DNA from: Anthropogastromicrobium aceti
GTDB taxonomy: Bacteria; Bacillota; Clostridia; Lachnospirales; Lachnospiraceae
Length of the DNA: 64,000 bases
Reading direction: 5' to 3' (one strand)
Assembly: GCF_025567095.1 (NCBI RefSeq)
Contig: NZ_JAOQJH010000016.1
The notes under the pieces are model-generated. The model worked only from the letters and a program-made list of their open reading frames with translations, had not been told where the DNA came from and did no database searches. The position numbers were made by a program, and so were the translations under genes. This document shows positions 27,411-37,023 of the stretch, in pieces; positions within the stretch are counted from its first letter, which is position 1, and each line of letters starts with the position of its first letter.

Positions 27411-29485
27411 ATGTTCCTCCCAAAAACCACAGCAGTTTCCGCATCCTCATAAGCACGAAGAAGCTCTGCCACGCTCCATGCCTGCGCAAAGCAGCCTCTT
27501 GATTCAGCAGGACATTCACCATCATAAATCTCAGCAATTTGTCCCAGACATCCTTCTGCAAGTGCTGCATTTAGCTGGTCTAGCTGATGCAAAACCTCCT
27601 TTGCTGTCTGCCTTGGCTCATCAGAAAAGCGAATGCATGCACGATAATATGCACCAAGCGGATATGCCCACACAGTTCCCTGATGATATGCCATATCACG
27701 CTCAAACTGAGTACCGCCATAATGTGGATGAAACTGCGGATCATACAGAGAAAGACTTCTTAATCCCACTGGTGTGTAAAGCTCTCTTCTTACCTGTGCA
27801 AGAATTGCTTTTGCCTGTTTTGCTTCAATCATAGTAAATGGCATTGTCAATGCAAAAATTTCATTGCAGCGAACCTGCTTTGACGCATCATCTGGCTCTC
27901 CATTTTCAGGCAATACATCATAAAGTGTACCGTCTGGCTTTGTAAATTTCTTTAAAAAGCTCTTTTTGATTTTTTCTGAAAGCACATCTAGGCGCGCTGC
28001 CTTTTCTTCTTCACCCTGCTTTTTTAAAAGCTCTCTCACTATACAAACAGCATTATACCAGTATGCATTTATCTCAACTGGCTTTCCATGGCGTGGTGTT
28101 GGCAAAATATCACCAAACCTCACATCCATCCACGTCAGCTGCCACAGACCATTTCCAGCCGCAAGAAGTCCATCCCCTTCCATATGAATGTTATAATCTG
28201 TTCCCTTTTTATACCAGCTGATGATCGACTCTGCTGTTTTAATTGCTTCTGCTTCAAAGCTAGGATCACACTCTTTCTCTGTCAAATGCTGCAGATATTC
28301 CCAAAGAGCATTTATAAATAACAATGATGCATCTACTGTATTATACATCACCTCATCCTTACCCTCTGGAAAAAGATTTGGCATGATTCCCCTGCGGCAA
28401 TAGCGCATAAATGTTTGTAAAATACTCTTTGCGGCCTCCATCTGGCCAATTGCAAGCGTACATCCATAAAAAGCAATCATCGTATCGCGACCCCAGTCAC
28501 CAAAAAATGGAAAACCTGCCATAATACTCATGCCGTCTGTGGAATCACGTCTTGTCAAATGTGCCTGTGCACTTACAGCTAACTGACGAGCCGTTTCACT
28601 TACTCTTCCACTTTGCTCCATAACTGCTTTCTGGCGCTCATGCTCCTGATTCCATAAATGAGAAAATACTGCTGAAAGATCATTCTGTGTTTTTTCTTCT
28701 CTTTCGCGCTGTATATTCATCCAGTTTTCATCCATGCCATAAATCAAATTAAGCATAACACTGCCATTTAATACACGCTTATCAATATCTTCTTCTGTTG
28801 TATGCGCTGACTTGATCTTATGAATCTTTCGTCCGCCGCCCCAGCCATCTCGTCCGTCAGGTCCATCCTGATCAAAACGATACCACTGTACTTGTTCTTC
28901 TTCCATCGACTCGATATCACCATCTGTATCAAGATACAAACTTGCCTCTTTTGTTGACATAAAAAGGCGATCTTCTTTTTTTCGGCAGCTAATCGTCTCG
29001 TATGTAAGTGGACGATCATTTTTTGAATGAAAACCATACACTGGAATAACCTCAATCCATGCATCCACGCCCTCATCTGCATAAAGCTGATACTGTATTG
29101 CCAGACTGTTTGTTCCATATACAAGTGTCAAACGTTTTGTGACACGCACACCCTCTGCCATATATTCCCAAGAAGGCAGTCCGTCATAAAAAAAGCTGTC
29201 AAGAAAACGAAAACCCGCTGCATCATCTGATGATGTAACATACGCCTGTGAATCCAGACGATAAGCATTGCTGCCCACATGAAGAATCTCTTCTATTCGG
29301 CGCACCATGGCAAAACGCTTTGTTGGTGCCACAAGCGCTGCCGTGAGCAAATTGTGGTCATGACGCGCATTTGAACCAATCACTGTCTGGCTGCAGTAGC
29401 CGCCAAGACCATTGACCAAAAGAAAACTATGTTCTTCTCCACGCTGCAGTGTTTTCCAATCTGATCTTCCCAAATAAAAGTCCAT
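27407..29485 (-). CDS. Glycogen debranching enzyme (amylo-alpha-1,6-glucosidase)
   Basis: 692 residues. N-terminal GDE_N domain (LLVNGLGGYCSQTVIGSNARHDHNLL) and a C-terminal (alpha/alpha)6 barrel with GFPFFGDWGRDTMIAFYGCTL near 335-355 and the acid residues of the GH133-type family. It hydrolyses alpha-1,6 branches of glycogen. The start at 29485 has AAGGATG upstream. It is coupled to nth by a 4-nt overlap, without obvious functional relation. Confidence 0.92.
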   Translation of the reverse strand: MDFYLGRSDWKTLQRGEEHSFLLVNGLGGYCSQTVIGSNARHDHNLLTAALVAPTKRFAMVRRIEEILHVGSNAYRLDSQAYVTSSDDAAGFRFLDSFFYDGLPSWEYMAEGVRVTKRLTLVYGTNSLAIQYQLYADEGVDAWIEVIPVYGFHSKNDRPLTYETISCRKKEDRLFMSTKEASLYLDTDGDIESMEEEQVQWYRFDQDGPDGRDGWGGGRKIHKIKSAHTTEEDIDKRVLNGSVMLNLIYGMDENWMNIQREREEKTQNDLSAVFSHLWNQEHERQKAVMEQSGRVSETARQLAVSAQAHLTRRDSTDGMSIMAGFPFFGDWGRDTMIAFYGCTLAIGQMEAAKSILQTFMRYCRRGIMPNLFPEGKDEVMYNTVDASLLFINALWEYLQHLTEKECDPSFEAEAIKTAESIISWYKKGTDYNIHMEGDGLLAAGNGLWQLTWMDVRFGDILPTPRHGKPVEINAYWYNAVCIVRELLKKQGEEEKAARLDVLSEKIKKSFLKKFTKPDGTLYDVLPENGEPDDASKQVRCNEIFALTMPFTMIEAKQAKAILAQVRRELYTPVGLRSLSLYDPQFHPHYGGTQFERDMAYHQGTVWAYPLGAYYRACIRFSDEPRQTAKEVLHQLDQLNAALAEGCLGQIAEIYDGECPAESRGCFAQAWSVAELLRAYEDAETAVVFGRNI

Positions 29486-29562
29486 AATTTTACATCCTTC
29501 TTTATATTTTCTCGAATTGCTTCGACAAAAGTATACCATAAATTATTTATCATGACAATGGA

Positions 29563-29604
29563 CACAGACTGAAGAAAAAATTATATTTTTCCAGCCTGTG
29601 TCCA
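29563..29604. terminator. Inverted repeat after the lyase gene
   Basis: GGACACAGACTG faces CAGCCTGTGTCC with a loop of about 18 nt. A T tract follows on the plus strand only, so on the minus strand it may act as a weak terminator or 3' stabiliser of the lyase transcript. Confidence 0.45.
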
Positions 29605-29617
29605 TCATATTTTTTTA

Positions 29618-31651
29618 TTAGTTTGTTATTATTCGTTCAATCTTTTTTCCGTCTGCCTGAACAACACAAATGGTTACACCATCTTCACGCTGCTCAAATG
29701 TCACCTTCTCTATTGGGCAATTTGTATCTTTTTTGTATGTCTGAATTTGCTTTTCTGATGCACTCGCAATCACATGTGCAAATACAGCCTTTGGTCCATT
29801 TGCGCGTTCAATTCTATAATTGATATCTGAAATGGATGGATTATCCGGACCCTTTCCAATAAAAACATTTTGTCCGTTATCCATACCATATACCCATGTC
29901 AGCACATCATCATCACGGTATATGGTCTGTACAACATTTTTCTCATTTTCCTTCGTCGTCTCTGTCTGAATCTGTATCATGGAATGCAAATGCTTATACG
30001 GCTTCTTGTCTGAGAAACTAGCAACTTCTTTTCCACTTGGACCGCTGACAACGCTGCCTGAAAAATGCATTACCCAATCTGCTGTTTTTCCCTGCGGTAT
30101 TCCATCTACGAAGAATACTTCGGCAAACCACTCTTGTGCCCAAAGAATAGTGCGTTTCATTGTAACTGTCCGATACGCATCTTCATCCCACTGGACAATA
30201 GTAAAGCTGTCTGGCATCTTGTAAGGTGCAGTCCAGTCAGCTTTTGCCTCCAGACATACAATTCCATCGTTTTCTTCCCACTTTGTCAAAACACCATTGG
30301 CTGGTGCCTGATTGTTTCCTTCAATATTGACAGTATTATGTGAACCTGTATTCTTGTAATAATCATAATGCATCAGTGCACCATAGCCAGTTGTTCCAAG
30401 GTCTGGTGCTATACGTTTTCCAAATGCCTCATAGCTAATATCAAGACGATCATAGTGATCATGCTCACCACCATAGCAGTCATGCTTAAATAATAGATAG
30501 CGTCCATCCTTTCCACGAAGGATTGAGTTGCCGCTTCCCTCTTCTATATGATTTCCTGTCGGAACAATATCACAAGTCGGCAGAATATCTACACCATAAA
30601 TAAATGCTTCTAAATTGTCGCGTGCTTCATCCTTATAAAGCTCCCTAAGCACATATAAAAGCTTATCGCCTCCGATTTCACGATATGCAAATTCGTAAAG
30701 ATAATAGATAGAAGACGTATGACCATAATTAGTATCATTCAGCATCGGCACTCTAAAGCCTGGCTCAATATAGGAAAACAAAAGCTCCATCATTGCCTTG
30801 TAATTTGGATGGTGAATGTGACTATGCGGTGTGTGAAGCGCAAATTTTTCATATGCAAAAAAGCTTGTCAGCGCGTAGAAATGATAACCAAATGCACCTT
30901 CAAACCACATATGATTAGAAAGCATACCATGCTCTAACTGATACAGCAGACCATACTTTTCGTAAACAGCCTCTTTAACAAGCTCCTCTTTGCCAAAGAT
31001 CAAACCAATAATAGCAATCGCAGAATTAATAATTACCTCATGATTATGCAGCTGCATATGACGATGCTCCATCAAAAACTCTGCACCAGGAAGCAGCAAA
31101 CCATCACGAATTTTTTCCTTCTCCTGTGTACTCATACAAGATTCCAAAAGATCATAAGTAAGTGCAAAACTTCTCAAAAAATTAGCTTCATCCAGAGTCT
31201 GCGCTCCGGCTTTTCCTGGTCCATTATATGGAATATCTCCGTGCACCTCGTAATCTTTATAGTAAGATGCATACACAAGCATCATCTCTATCGCCTTATC
31301 TGCGCAATCCTTTCTCTCTGCTATCTGATACAAAAGTGCCATACGAAATGCAGCTTCATAGTTTTCCATGCTGACAATCCACCACCAACTCTCATCATAA
31401 GGACTGCCAGTCCATATTTTACCGCAGACCGGACAGCGATGTGCCTTAGGACTATGTCGGTTAAAATCAAGCTTAACTGAACAATCCGGGCAGTAATAAT
31501 AAAGCGACCAGTTTCCAATTCCTGTCTTTGGAATTAAAAGCGGTTCTTCAAGAATATCCTTTACTTCCTCTTCAAGGCGTAAAATTGCCTGTGGGCATTC
31601 ATTCTTCTTTTTGCGTAAATGCTCAATTTCTTTTTGCGTAAACTGTATCAT
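29618..31651 (-). CDS. Heparinase II/III-family polysaccharide lyase
   Basis: 677 residues. N-terminal zinc-ribbon-like CPDC and CPVC pairs (residues 53-74), an (alpha/alpha) toroid with HRHMQLHNHEVIINSAIA, and a C-terminal beta-sandwich with the heparinase II/III motif GGEHDHYDRLDISYEAFGKRIAPD. Such enzymes cleave uronic-acid-containing polysaccharides (alginate, heparan-like, glucuronan or ulvan-like) by beta-elimination; the substrate is not predictable here. No signal peptide, so it likely acts on imported oligosaccharides. It is the last gene of the transporter/YesMN operon. The second ATG (31651) has the best spacing from GGAGG. Confidence 0.88.
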   Translation of the reverse strand: MIQFTQKEIEHLRKKKNECPQAILRLEEEVKDILEEPLLIPKTGIGNWSLYYYCPDCSVKLDFNRHSPKAHRCPVCGKIWTGSPYDESWWWIVSMENYEAAFRMALLYQIAERKDCADKAIEMMLVYASYYKDYEVHGDIPYNGPGKAGAQTLDEANFLRSFALTYDLLESCMSTQEKEKIRDGLLLPGAEFLMEHRHMQLHNHEVIINSAIAIIGLIFGKEELVKEAVYEKYGLLYQLEHGMLSNHMWFEGAFGYHFYALTSFFAYEKFALHTPHSHIHHPNYKAMMELLFSYIEPGFRVPMLNDTNYGHTSSIYYLYEFAYREIGGDKLLYVLRELYKDEARDNLEAFIYGVDILPTCDIVPTGNHIEEGSGNSILRGKDGRYLLFKHDCYGGEHDHYDRLDISYEAFGKRIAPDLGTTGYGALMHYDYYKNTGSHNTVNIEGNNQAPANGVLTKWEENDGIVCLEAKADWTAPYKMPDSFTIVQWDEDAYRTVTMKRTILWAQEWFAEVFFVDGIPQGKTADWVMHFSGSVVSGPSGKEVASFSDKKPYKHLHSMIQIQTETTKENEKNVVQTIYRDDDVLTWVYGMDNGQNVFIGKGPDNPSISDINYRIERANGPKAVFAHVIASASEKQIQTYKKDTNCPIEKVTFEQREDGVTICVVQADGKKIERIITN

Positions 31652-31653
31652 GA

Positions 31654-33255
31654 TCATTCCTCCACAATTCGCTTATATTCTGTTGGTGTACATCCATAAA
31701 ATTTCTTAAAGCTGCTGGCAAAATATCGCTGATCTTCATACCCACATTCTTGCGCGATTTCCTGTATTTTTAGCGATGTATTTTTAAGCAAGCTTCCAGC
31801 AAGCTCCATTCGTTTTCGGATAATATATTCACTTATCGTTTCATTTAAAATTTGTTTAAAAACCTGTCTAACATAACTAGTACTAAAATGAATTTGTGAC
31901 GCAATCCACTCCTGATCCATTCCAGCATAGCCAATATTGGCATCAATCAAATTTCGAATCATTTCCGTCACATTTTCAGCCTTTGTCTCTTCCAGACTGC
32001 TGCTTGCAATGCTGCAATAACGTATAATTGATTCCTCAAGCAATTCCTTCATATCAGCCAAACTTCCATAGCGAAGTCTTCGCCCCGTCATCTCTAACGC
32101 CTGTTCATACTCCCGCTTATGACTTGTCTTTTCCATATCATTTTGTATATCGTAAATTAACTCCGCAATAGATGCACATATATAATCATTTTTCTTATCA
32201 GCAAGTGCCGCGTAGCTTTTAATCAATCCAGTAAGATTTGAAAGCGCTTCCTGCTGCTGCCCTGTCCTCACGCACAAACGAATTTGATTTTTCCAAAAAC
32301 GAATTTGATTTTTTGTTTCACTCTCAAGGTTTTGCTTCTTTTCTTCTTTTTGGTATATCTTGATTTTGTCACATACATCTACCATACCACGCCATACTGA
32401 CTGTGCCTCCCGGTATGATTGATAAACTTCATTAAGCGTACGATACGGCGATCCCAACGCACCTGTCAGCCGAATTTGATAATATTTTTTTAAGCTTTGC
32501 TGAATATGTGCAAGTCCTTCAACAATTCTTCTTTGTGCAATATCAGCATGTGTTCCATTAGCACTCCAAAAAACGGCAAGTGATTTCTTGTCAAAGCTGA
32601 CTGCATACATTGAAAGCTCTGATGAAAAATATTGATCTCGGATCATTTCCAGAAATTCTTCCACCTTATTCTGGTTGGCAAAATCCCATTTACTTTGTTC
32701 CAATTTTAAAATTCCTGCTACATACCATGATGCATCAGTTTTTATTCCACTATCCTTCCATAAGTCCATCTTTTCCTGACTGCCCTCAAGAATATCTTTT
32801 AAAACAGTTTCCTGCATAAGCGCATTGCGGCTCTGTGCCAAATTTTCAAGCATTTCCATATTTTGAAGAAGCACCCTTTGGCTATCTAGTTCACGAATAA
32901 TCTTTTCCAATTCGTTTTTGATGTCTTTTGGAAGAAAAGGTTTCAATAAATAATTTTGTACGCCTAATGCAATGGCCTGTCTTGCATAATCAAATTCATC
33001 ATATCCACTGATTATAAGATTTTTGCTCTCTATTCCATTTTCTCTCATTTTACGAATTAATTCCAGACCATTTAAAAATGGCATTGCAATATCAGTAATC
33101 ACAATATCTGGTTTTAATTTAAGCGCTAATTCTAACGCTTCTCTGCCATCACCTGCTACTGCTGCCACCTCCAGATCAAGCGGCAATTTGCTAATATTTT
33201 TAGCAAGCAAGTCACGTACTTTTTCTTCATCATCTGCAATTAAAATCTGATACAT
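31654..33255 (-). CDS. YesN-like response regulator with AraC DNA-binding domain
   Basis: 533 residues. Receiver domain at 1-120 (ILIADDEEKVRDLL, phospho-Asp in DIVITDIAMPFLNGLE, Lys in YLLKPFLPKD), a long middle region, and a C-terminal AraC-type double HTH (WIASQIHFSTSYVRQVFKQ and IQEIAQECGYEDQRYFASSFKKFYGCTPTEYKR). It is the cognate regulator of the YesM-like kinase, whose gene end it overlaps by 16 nt, and probably activates the transporter and lyase genes. Confidence 0.94.
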   Translation of the reverse strand: MYQILIADDEEKVRDLLAKNISKLPLDLEVAAVAGDGREALELALKLKPDIVITDIAMPFLNGLELIRKMRENGIESKNLIISGYDEFDYARQAIALGVQNYLLKPFLPKDIKNELEKIIRELDSQRVLLQNMEMLENLAQSRNALMQETVLKDILEGSQEKMDLWKDSGIKTDASWYVAGILKLEQSKWDFANQNKVEEFLEMIRDQYFSSELSMYAVSFDKKSLAVFWSANGTHADIAQRRIVEGLAHIQQSLKKYYQIRLTGALGSPYRTLNEVYQSYREAQSVWRGMVDVCDKIKIYQKEEKKQNLESETKNQIRFWKNQIRLCVRTGQQQEALSNLTGLIKSYAALADKKNDYICASIAELIYDIQNDMEKTSHKREYEQALEMTGRRLRYGSLADMKELLEESIIRYCSIASSSLEETKAENVTEMIRNLIDANIGYAGMDQEWIASQIHFSTSYVRQVFKQILNETISEYIIRKRMELAGSLLKNTSLKIQEIAQECGYEDQRYFASSFKKFYGCTPTEYKRIVEE

Positions 33256-35087
33256 ATCTCATTCCCCGCTTTCACTGCTGGAAGTGTCAGAATTGCCTTT
33301 GTCCATTCTCCTTCCTCACTCTCATATAAAAGACCATACTGCTCGCCATAATATAGTCTGATTCGCTCATTAACATTAAAGATTCCATATCCATCAGCCG
33401 AATTAGTCTCTCCGTTTGCAAGCGAATAGTTGATTTTTTTTAACATATCACAAGCAATTCCCAAGCCATTGTCCCACACACTAATTTGCAGTCTGTCATT
33501 ACCTTCATCTATATGTATTAGCTGTGCACGGATATGAATCCATCCTGCCTGTGCTTTTTCCTTAATTCCATGGTAGATTGAGTTTTCCGCCAAAGGCTGT
33601 AAAATCAGTTTTAAAACCTTATATTCCATAAGAGAAGAATCTACCTCAATATCATAATTCAATTTTTCACCATAACGAATACTCTGAATCTCAAGATAGC
33701 TAGTAACATGCTCTATCTCTTCGCGAAGTGAAATCACCTCTTCACCTTTACTTAGGCTAATCCTGAAAAAACGTCCTAATGAGCTTGATAAAATACTGAT
33801 CTCTTCTTCTCCCTTATCAGCTGCCTGCCATGTAATTGCATTTAATGTGTTATACAAAAAATGTGGATTAATCTGTGCCTGCAGTGCCTTTAATTCTGCC
33901 TTTCTTTTTTGCTTTTGAACCTCTGCTACAAAATCACGCTCCCTCTTCAGTTCCTGAATTGTCTCATCCTGCTTTTTAACAAGACGTTCAATCTCATCCA
34001 GCATACAGTTAAAACTTCTCGCTAGACTTCCAACCTCATCCTGATATGGATAAAAGAATCTAACTTCGAAATCACCGCCCTGAACAATACTCATTCGTTT
34101 TTCTAAACGCGTAAGTGCTGCTGTAAGGCTGTTTGATACAAGCAGCAGAGCGACAAATGCTGCCAGAAAAATGATCACAGTAAATTCTGCAATGAGTACA
34201 CGCAGGCTTTGCAAACTTCCCAATAGAGAATCTCTTGAACGAAGTCCAAATATCCTCCAGCCTGTTGTATCAAGTGTATCTGAAAACACTAAATATTTAA
34301 TCTTATCCTGCTCATATGTGCTGTCTGTCGCACTTCCATTTTTTACAGATGGCTTTGCAATTTCAATTAATTTTTTTGTATTTACACCATCTGAGCCAGC
34401 TAACAGTTCTCCATTTTCATTTACAATTAAAAGCTGATCAAAGTAACCATATTTTCCAGATAATATGCGGTCTAGTTCTATTTTTTTGAGCTGCACAACT
34501 AAATACTGATAACCACCGTGATAATAACCATCAAGTGTAAAACGACGCACATAAGGAATCACATCGTCTTCGTCCTTAAAAATCTCATCTTTCTGCGTTG
34601 GAAACCATTGTACTGCTAAAACACCTTGTTCTTGATATGCCTGATAAAATTTTGATGTTTTAAAATCAAATGACCAATTGCGCATCCTGATAAAATTTTC
34701 AAAATCACCTTTATCTGTGTAAATATAGGAGGAATGCACCAACGATTCTCCACTCTCCAGATCCTTTAAAAAGCTGGCTGCCTCTCCAAGCGCCTTTACT
34801 CTATTTTTTTCATCTGGTTTATTAAGATAATTAACCATCGTGCGCATAAATGTTGTATTGGAAACCAGACCGCGCACACGCATCTCAACTGCATTCAAAC
34901 GCAGATCAAGTGTATCAGTCAGCTGCGTCAGAACATCTTCAGCACCTGCCTTAAAATTTTTTTCCACATCCTGCGCTGCATAATGATAATACGTAATACC
35001 ACCAACCGTTGCTGTAACAAAAAACAAAGCGCCAACGATAAAGAGAATTTTACTTTTAAACTTCAAATTGTTTAGGAATCTTTTCAC
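33240..35087 (-). CDS. YesM-like membrane sensor histidine kinase
   Basis: 615 residues. TM1 about 15-35, large extracellular sensor (dCache-like) to about 290, TM2 about 297-320, HAMP, and a His_kinase domain with the phospho-His in ALQAQINPHFLYNTLNAI. The HATPase N box is LAENSIYHGI and the G box DNGLGIA. It is thought to sense an extracellular carbohydrate or its binding protein. Start is GTG at 35087 behind AAGGTG. Confidence 0.94.
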   Translation of the reverse strand: MKRFLNNLKFKSKILFIVGALFFVTATVGGITYYHYAAQDVEKNFKAGAEDVLTQLTDTLDLRLNAVEMRVRGLVSNTTFMRTMVNYLNKPDEKNRVKALGEAASFLKDLESGESLVHSSYIYTDKGDFENFIRMRNWSFDFKTSKFYQAYQEQGVLAVQWFPTQKDEIFKDEDDVIPYVRRFTLDGYYHGGYQYLVVQLKKIELDRILSGKYGYFDQLLIVNENGELLAGSDGVNTKKLIEIAKPSVKNGSATDSTYEQDKIKYLVFSDTLDTTGWRIFGLRSRDSLLGSLQSLRVLIAEFTVIIFLAAFVALLLVSNSLTAALTRLEKRMSIVQGGDFEVRFFYPYQDEVGSLARSFNCMLDEIERLVKKQDETIQELKRERDFVAEVQKQKRKAELKALQAQINPHFLYNTLNAITWQAADKGEEEISILSSSLGRFFRISLSKGEEVISLREEIEHVTSYLEIQSIRYGEKLNYDIEVDSSLMEYKVLKLILQPLAENSIYHGIKEKAQAGWIHIRAQLIHIDEGNDRLQISVWDNGLGIACDMLKKINYSLANGETNSADGYGIFNVNERIRLYYGEQYGLLYESEEGEWTKAILTLPAVKAGNEICIRF

Positions 35088-35171
35088 TTTTTCACCTTCT
35101 ATTTTTGCTGCTTTCTTTTTCGTTACTATATCACATTTTCCAAATGTTGTCCAAGATAAGCATTAGCATGA

Positions 35172-36038
35172 TCAGCCCTTAACTGCACCAGATGTCAGTC
35201 CGGCAATGAACTGCTTATTTGCAAACAGATATACAACAAGAATCGGAATAATCGCAATTGACGCACCTGCTAACATAATGTGCCATTCTGCTGCTGCATT
35301 TACGGAATATTTTAACTGTACAACTGCAACCGTCAGCGTCTTTAACTTTGGTGTTGCAATACTCATAATCATACTTGTAATATAATCATTCCACGCATTT
35401 CTAAAGGAAAAAAGTGCCACTACTGCTAAAATTGGTTTGCTAAGCGGCAGCAAAATTTTTGCATACACGCCATAGATACTGCAGCCGTCAATAGTTGCTG
35501 CCTCATCTAGTTCCTTGGGAATTCCCTTTGTAAATCCCATAACTAAAAAGACATTAGTCGCCTGTCCTCCAGTCAGTGCAACAACAAGTGCAAATATCGT
35601 TTTATTCAATTTCATTGCACGCATCAGCTCATAAATCGGATACAATGTAACTGACCCCAAAGAAACAAACATCATCGACATATAAAGACCAAGAATTAGT
35701 TTCTTGCCAACAAAATCTCTCCTTGCAAGAATAAATCCAGCAAGCGAACATGTTACTGCTGCAAGCAATGTAACTGCAAAACTTACAATTACACTATTTA
35801 ATGTATAATGAGCAAAATCAGCTTCTACAAATGCTCTGTAATAATTTTCAAAATGCCACTCTTCTGGCAAAAAATGATTTCCCTGCGTCAGCTCAGCATT
35901 TGTCTTAAAAGATCCGAGCACTGTGTAAATAACAGGATATAGCGTAAATAGGATCATCGCCGCCAGAAAAATCCATTTTATTGTGCCAACGCCCATATCG
36001 GACGCGGACATGTGTTTTCTTTTTTTCAATTGTTTCAT
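35172..36038 (-). CDS. Carbohydrate ABC transporter permease (MalG-type)
   Basis: 288 residues with six membrane segments and the EAA loop ELDEAATIDGCSIYGVYAKI, which contacts the ATPase. It forms a heterodimer with the adjacent MalF-type permease. No ATPase gene is in the locus, as is common where a shared MsmK-type ATPase serves several sugar transporters. RBS GGGAGG. Confidence 0.95.
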   Translation of the reverse strand: MKQLKKRKHMSASDMGVGTIKWIFLAAMILFTLYPVIYTVLGSFKTNAELTQGNHFLPEEWHFENYYRAFVEADFAHYTLNSVIVSFAVTLLAAVTCSLAGFILARRDFVGKKLILGLYMSMMFVSLGSVTLYPIYELMRAMKLNKTIFALVVALTGGQATNVFLVMGFTKGIPKELDEAATIDGCSIYGVYAKILLPLSKPILAVVALFSFRNAWNDYITSMIMSIATPKLKTLTVAVVQLKYSVNAAAEWHIMLAGASIAIIPILVVYLFANKQFIAGLTSGAVKG

Positions 36039-36055
36039 AGCCGCCTCCCAGACTT

Positions 36056-36967
36056 TTAATAAATATCATCTAATTTTTTGGATGCCTTCAGATAAAGTAT
36101 TGTTACAATACCAGTGATTACTGCCGATACTACACTTACTGCAGCTCCATATCCGTACTGCGGCACCGTGCTTTCTGCTGCAGAAACTGGGAAGAAATAA
36201 CGATATCCATATAAAGACATTACCATTGTGGAATTTGTAGGACCACCTTCTGTTAATACCATTACATTAGTGATATCATGAAAAGCTGATGTGATTGCCA
36301 GCATCAGAATAATTTTTAAAATCGGTCCGAGCATAGGAATTATAATATACCATATTGTTTTTAATCGGCCTGCTCCGTCAATTCTTGCACTCTCAATTGC
36401 ATCCTGCGATACCTGCTGGATTCCAGCTATAAAATACACCATGTAATTTCCAACACCACCCCAAATAGCTGTAATAATAAGTGTCTGCATTGCATGATCT
36501 TTTCCAAGCCAGTTAATTGGTCTGTTTATGATATGTACACTCATAAGCATCTTATTAACTTCTCCATTATAGGCATTAAATAATAAATAAAAAACAAGTC
36601 CCATAACGGCTGAACTCATGATAGTTGGCAGAAAAATGATGCTCTGTGCCACGCTGTTTCCTTTTGTCTGCTTGTTTAACAAAAAGGCAAGAAAAAAAGC
36701 TAGCGGAATAATAAAGACTATTTTTCCAAAACCATATACAAATGTATTTGCAACACTTTTCCAATAAACACTGTCACGAAATACACGTGCTAGATTTTCA
36801 AAGCCGACAAAACGCGGCTCTCCTGTACCATAGCCTCCATACTGATAAAATACATATTTTAATGCCCAAACAACAGGATAAAGCGTACAAACAATAAATA
36901 AAATCAGATTTGGCAACAGGAAAGAATATGCCTGCAAATTTTGTTTTATTTTTCTTTTTTTATTCAT
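36056..36967 (-). CDS. Carbohydrate ABC transporter permease (MalF-type)
   Basis: 303 residues with six membrane segments and the EAA-like loop IESARIDGAGRLKTIWYIIIP. It is first of the two permease genes and lies 17 nt before its partner. A terminator-like hairpin separates it from the binding-protein gene, so permeases are likely made at lower level than the binding protein. Confidence 0.95.
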   Translation of the reverse strand: MNKKRKIKQNLQAYSFLLPNLILFIVCTLYPVVWALKYVFYQYGGYGTGEPRFVGFENLARVFRDSVYWKSVANTFVYGFGKIVFIIPLAFFLAFLLNKQTKGNSVAQSIIFLPTIMSSAVMGLVFYLLFNAYNGEVNKMLMSVHIINRPINWLGKDHAMQTLIITAIWGGVGNYMVYFIAGIQQVSQDAIESARIDGAGRLKTIWYIIIPMLGPILKIILMLAITSAFHDITNVMVLTEGGPTNSTMVMSLYGYRYFFPVSAAESTVPQYGYGAAVSVVSAVITGIVTILYLKASKKLDDIY

Positions 36968-36987
36968 AAAGTTATTTCTCCTATTAA

Positions 36988-37016
36988 AAATAGGGCCGCT
37001 TCAAATGAAGCAGCCC
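36988..37016 (-). terminator. Intercistronic hairpin after the binding-protein gene
   Basis: Minus strand: GGGCTGCTTCA faces TGAAGCGGCCC (11 bp with one G-U), then TATTTTTAA. Placed between binding protein and permeases, it probably lets only part of transcription pass. Confidence 0.75.
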
Positions 37017-37023
37017 CTTCTTC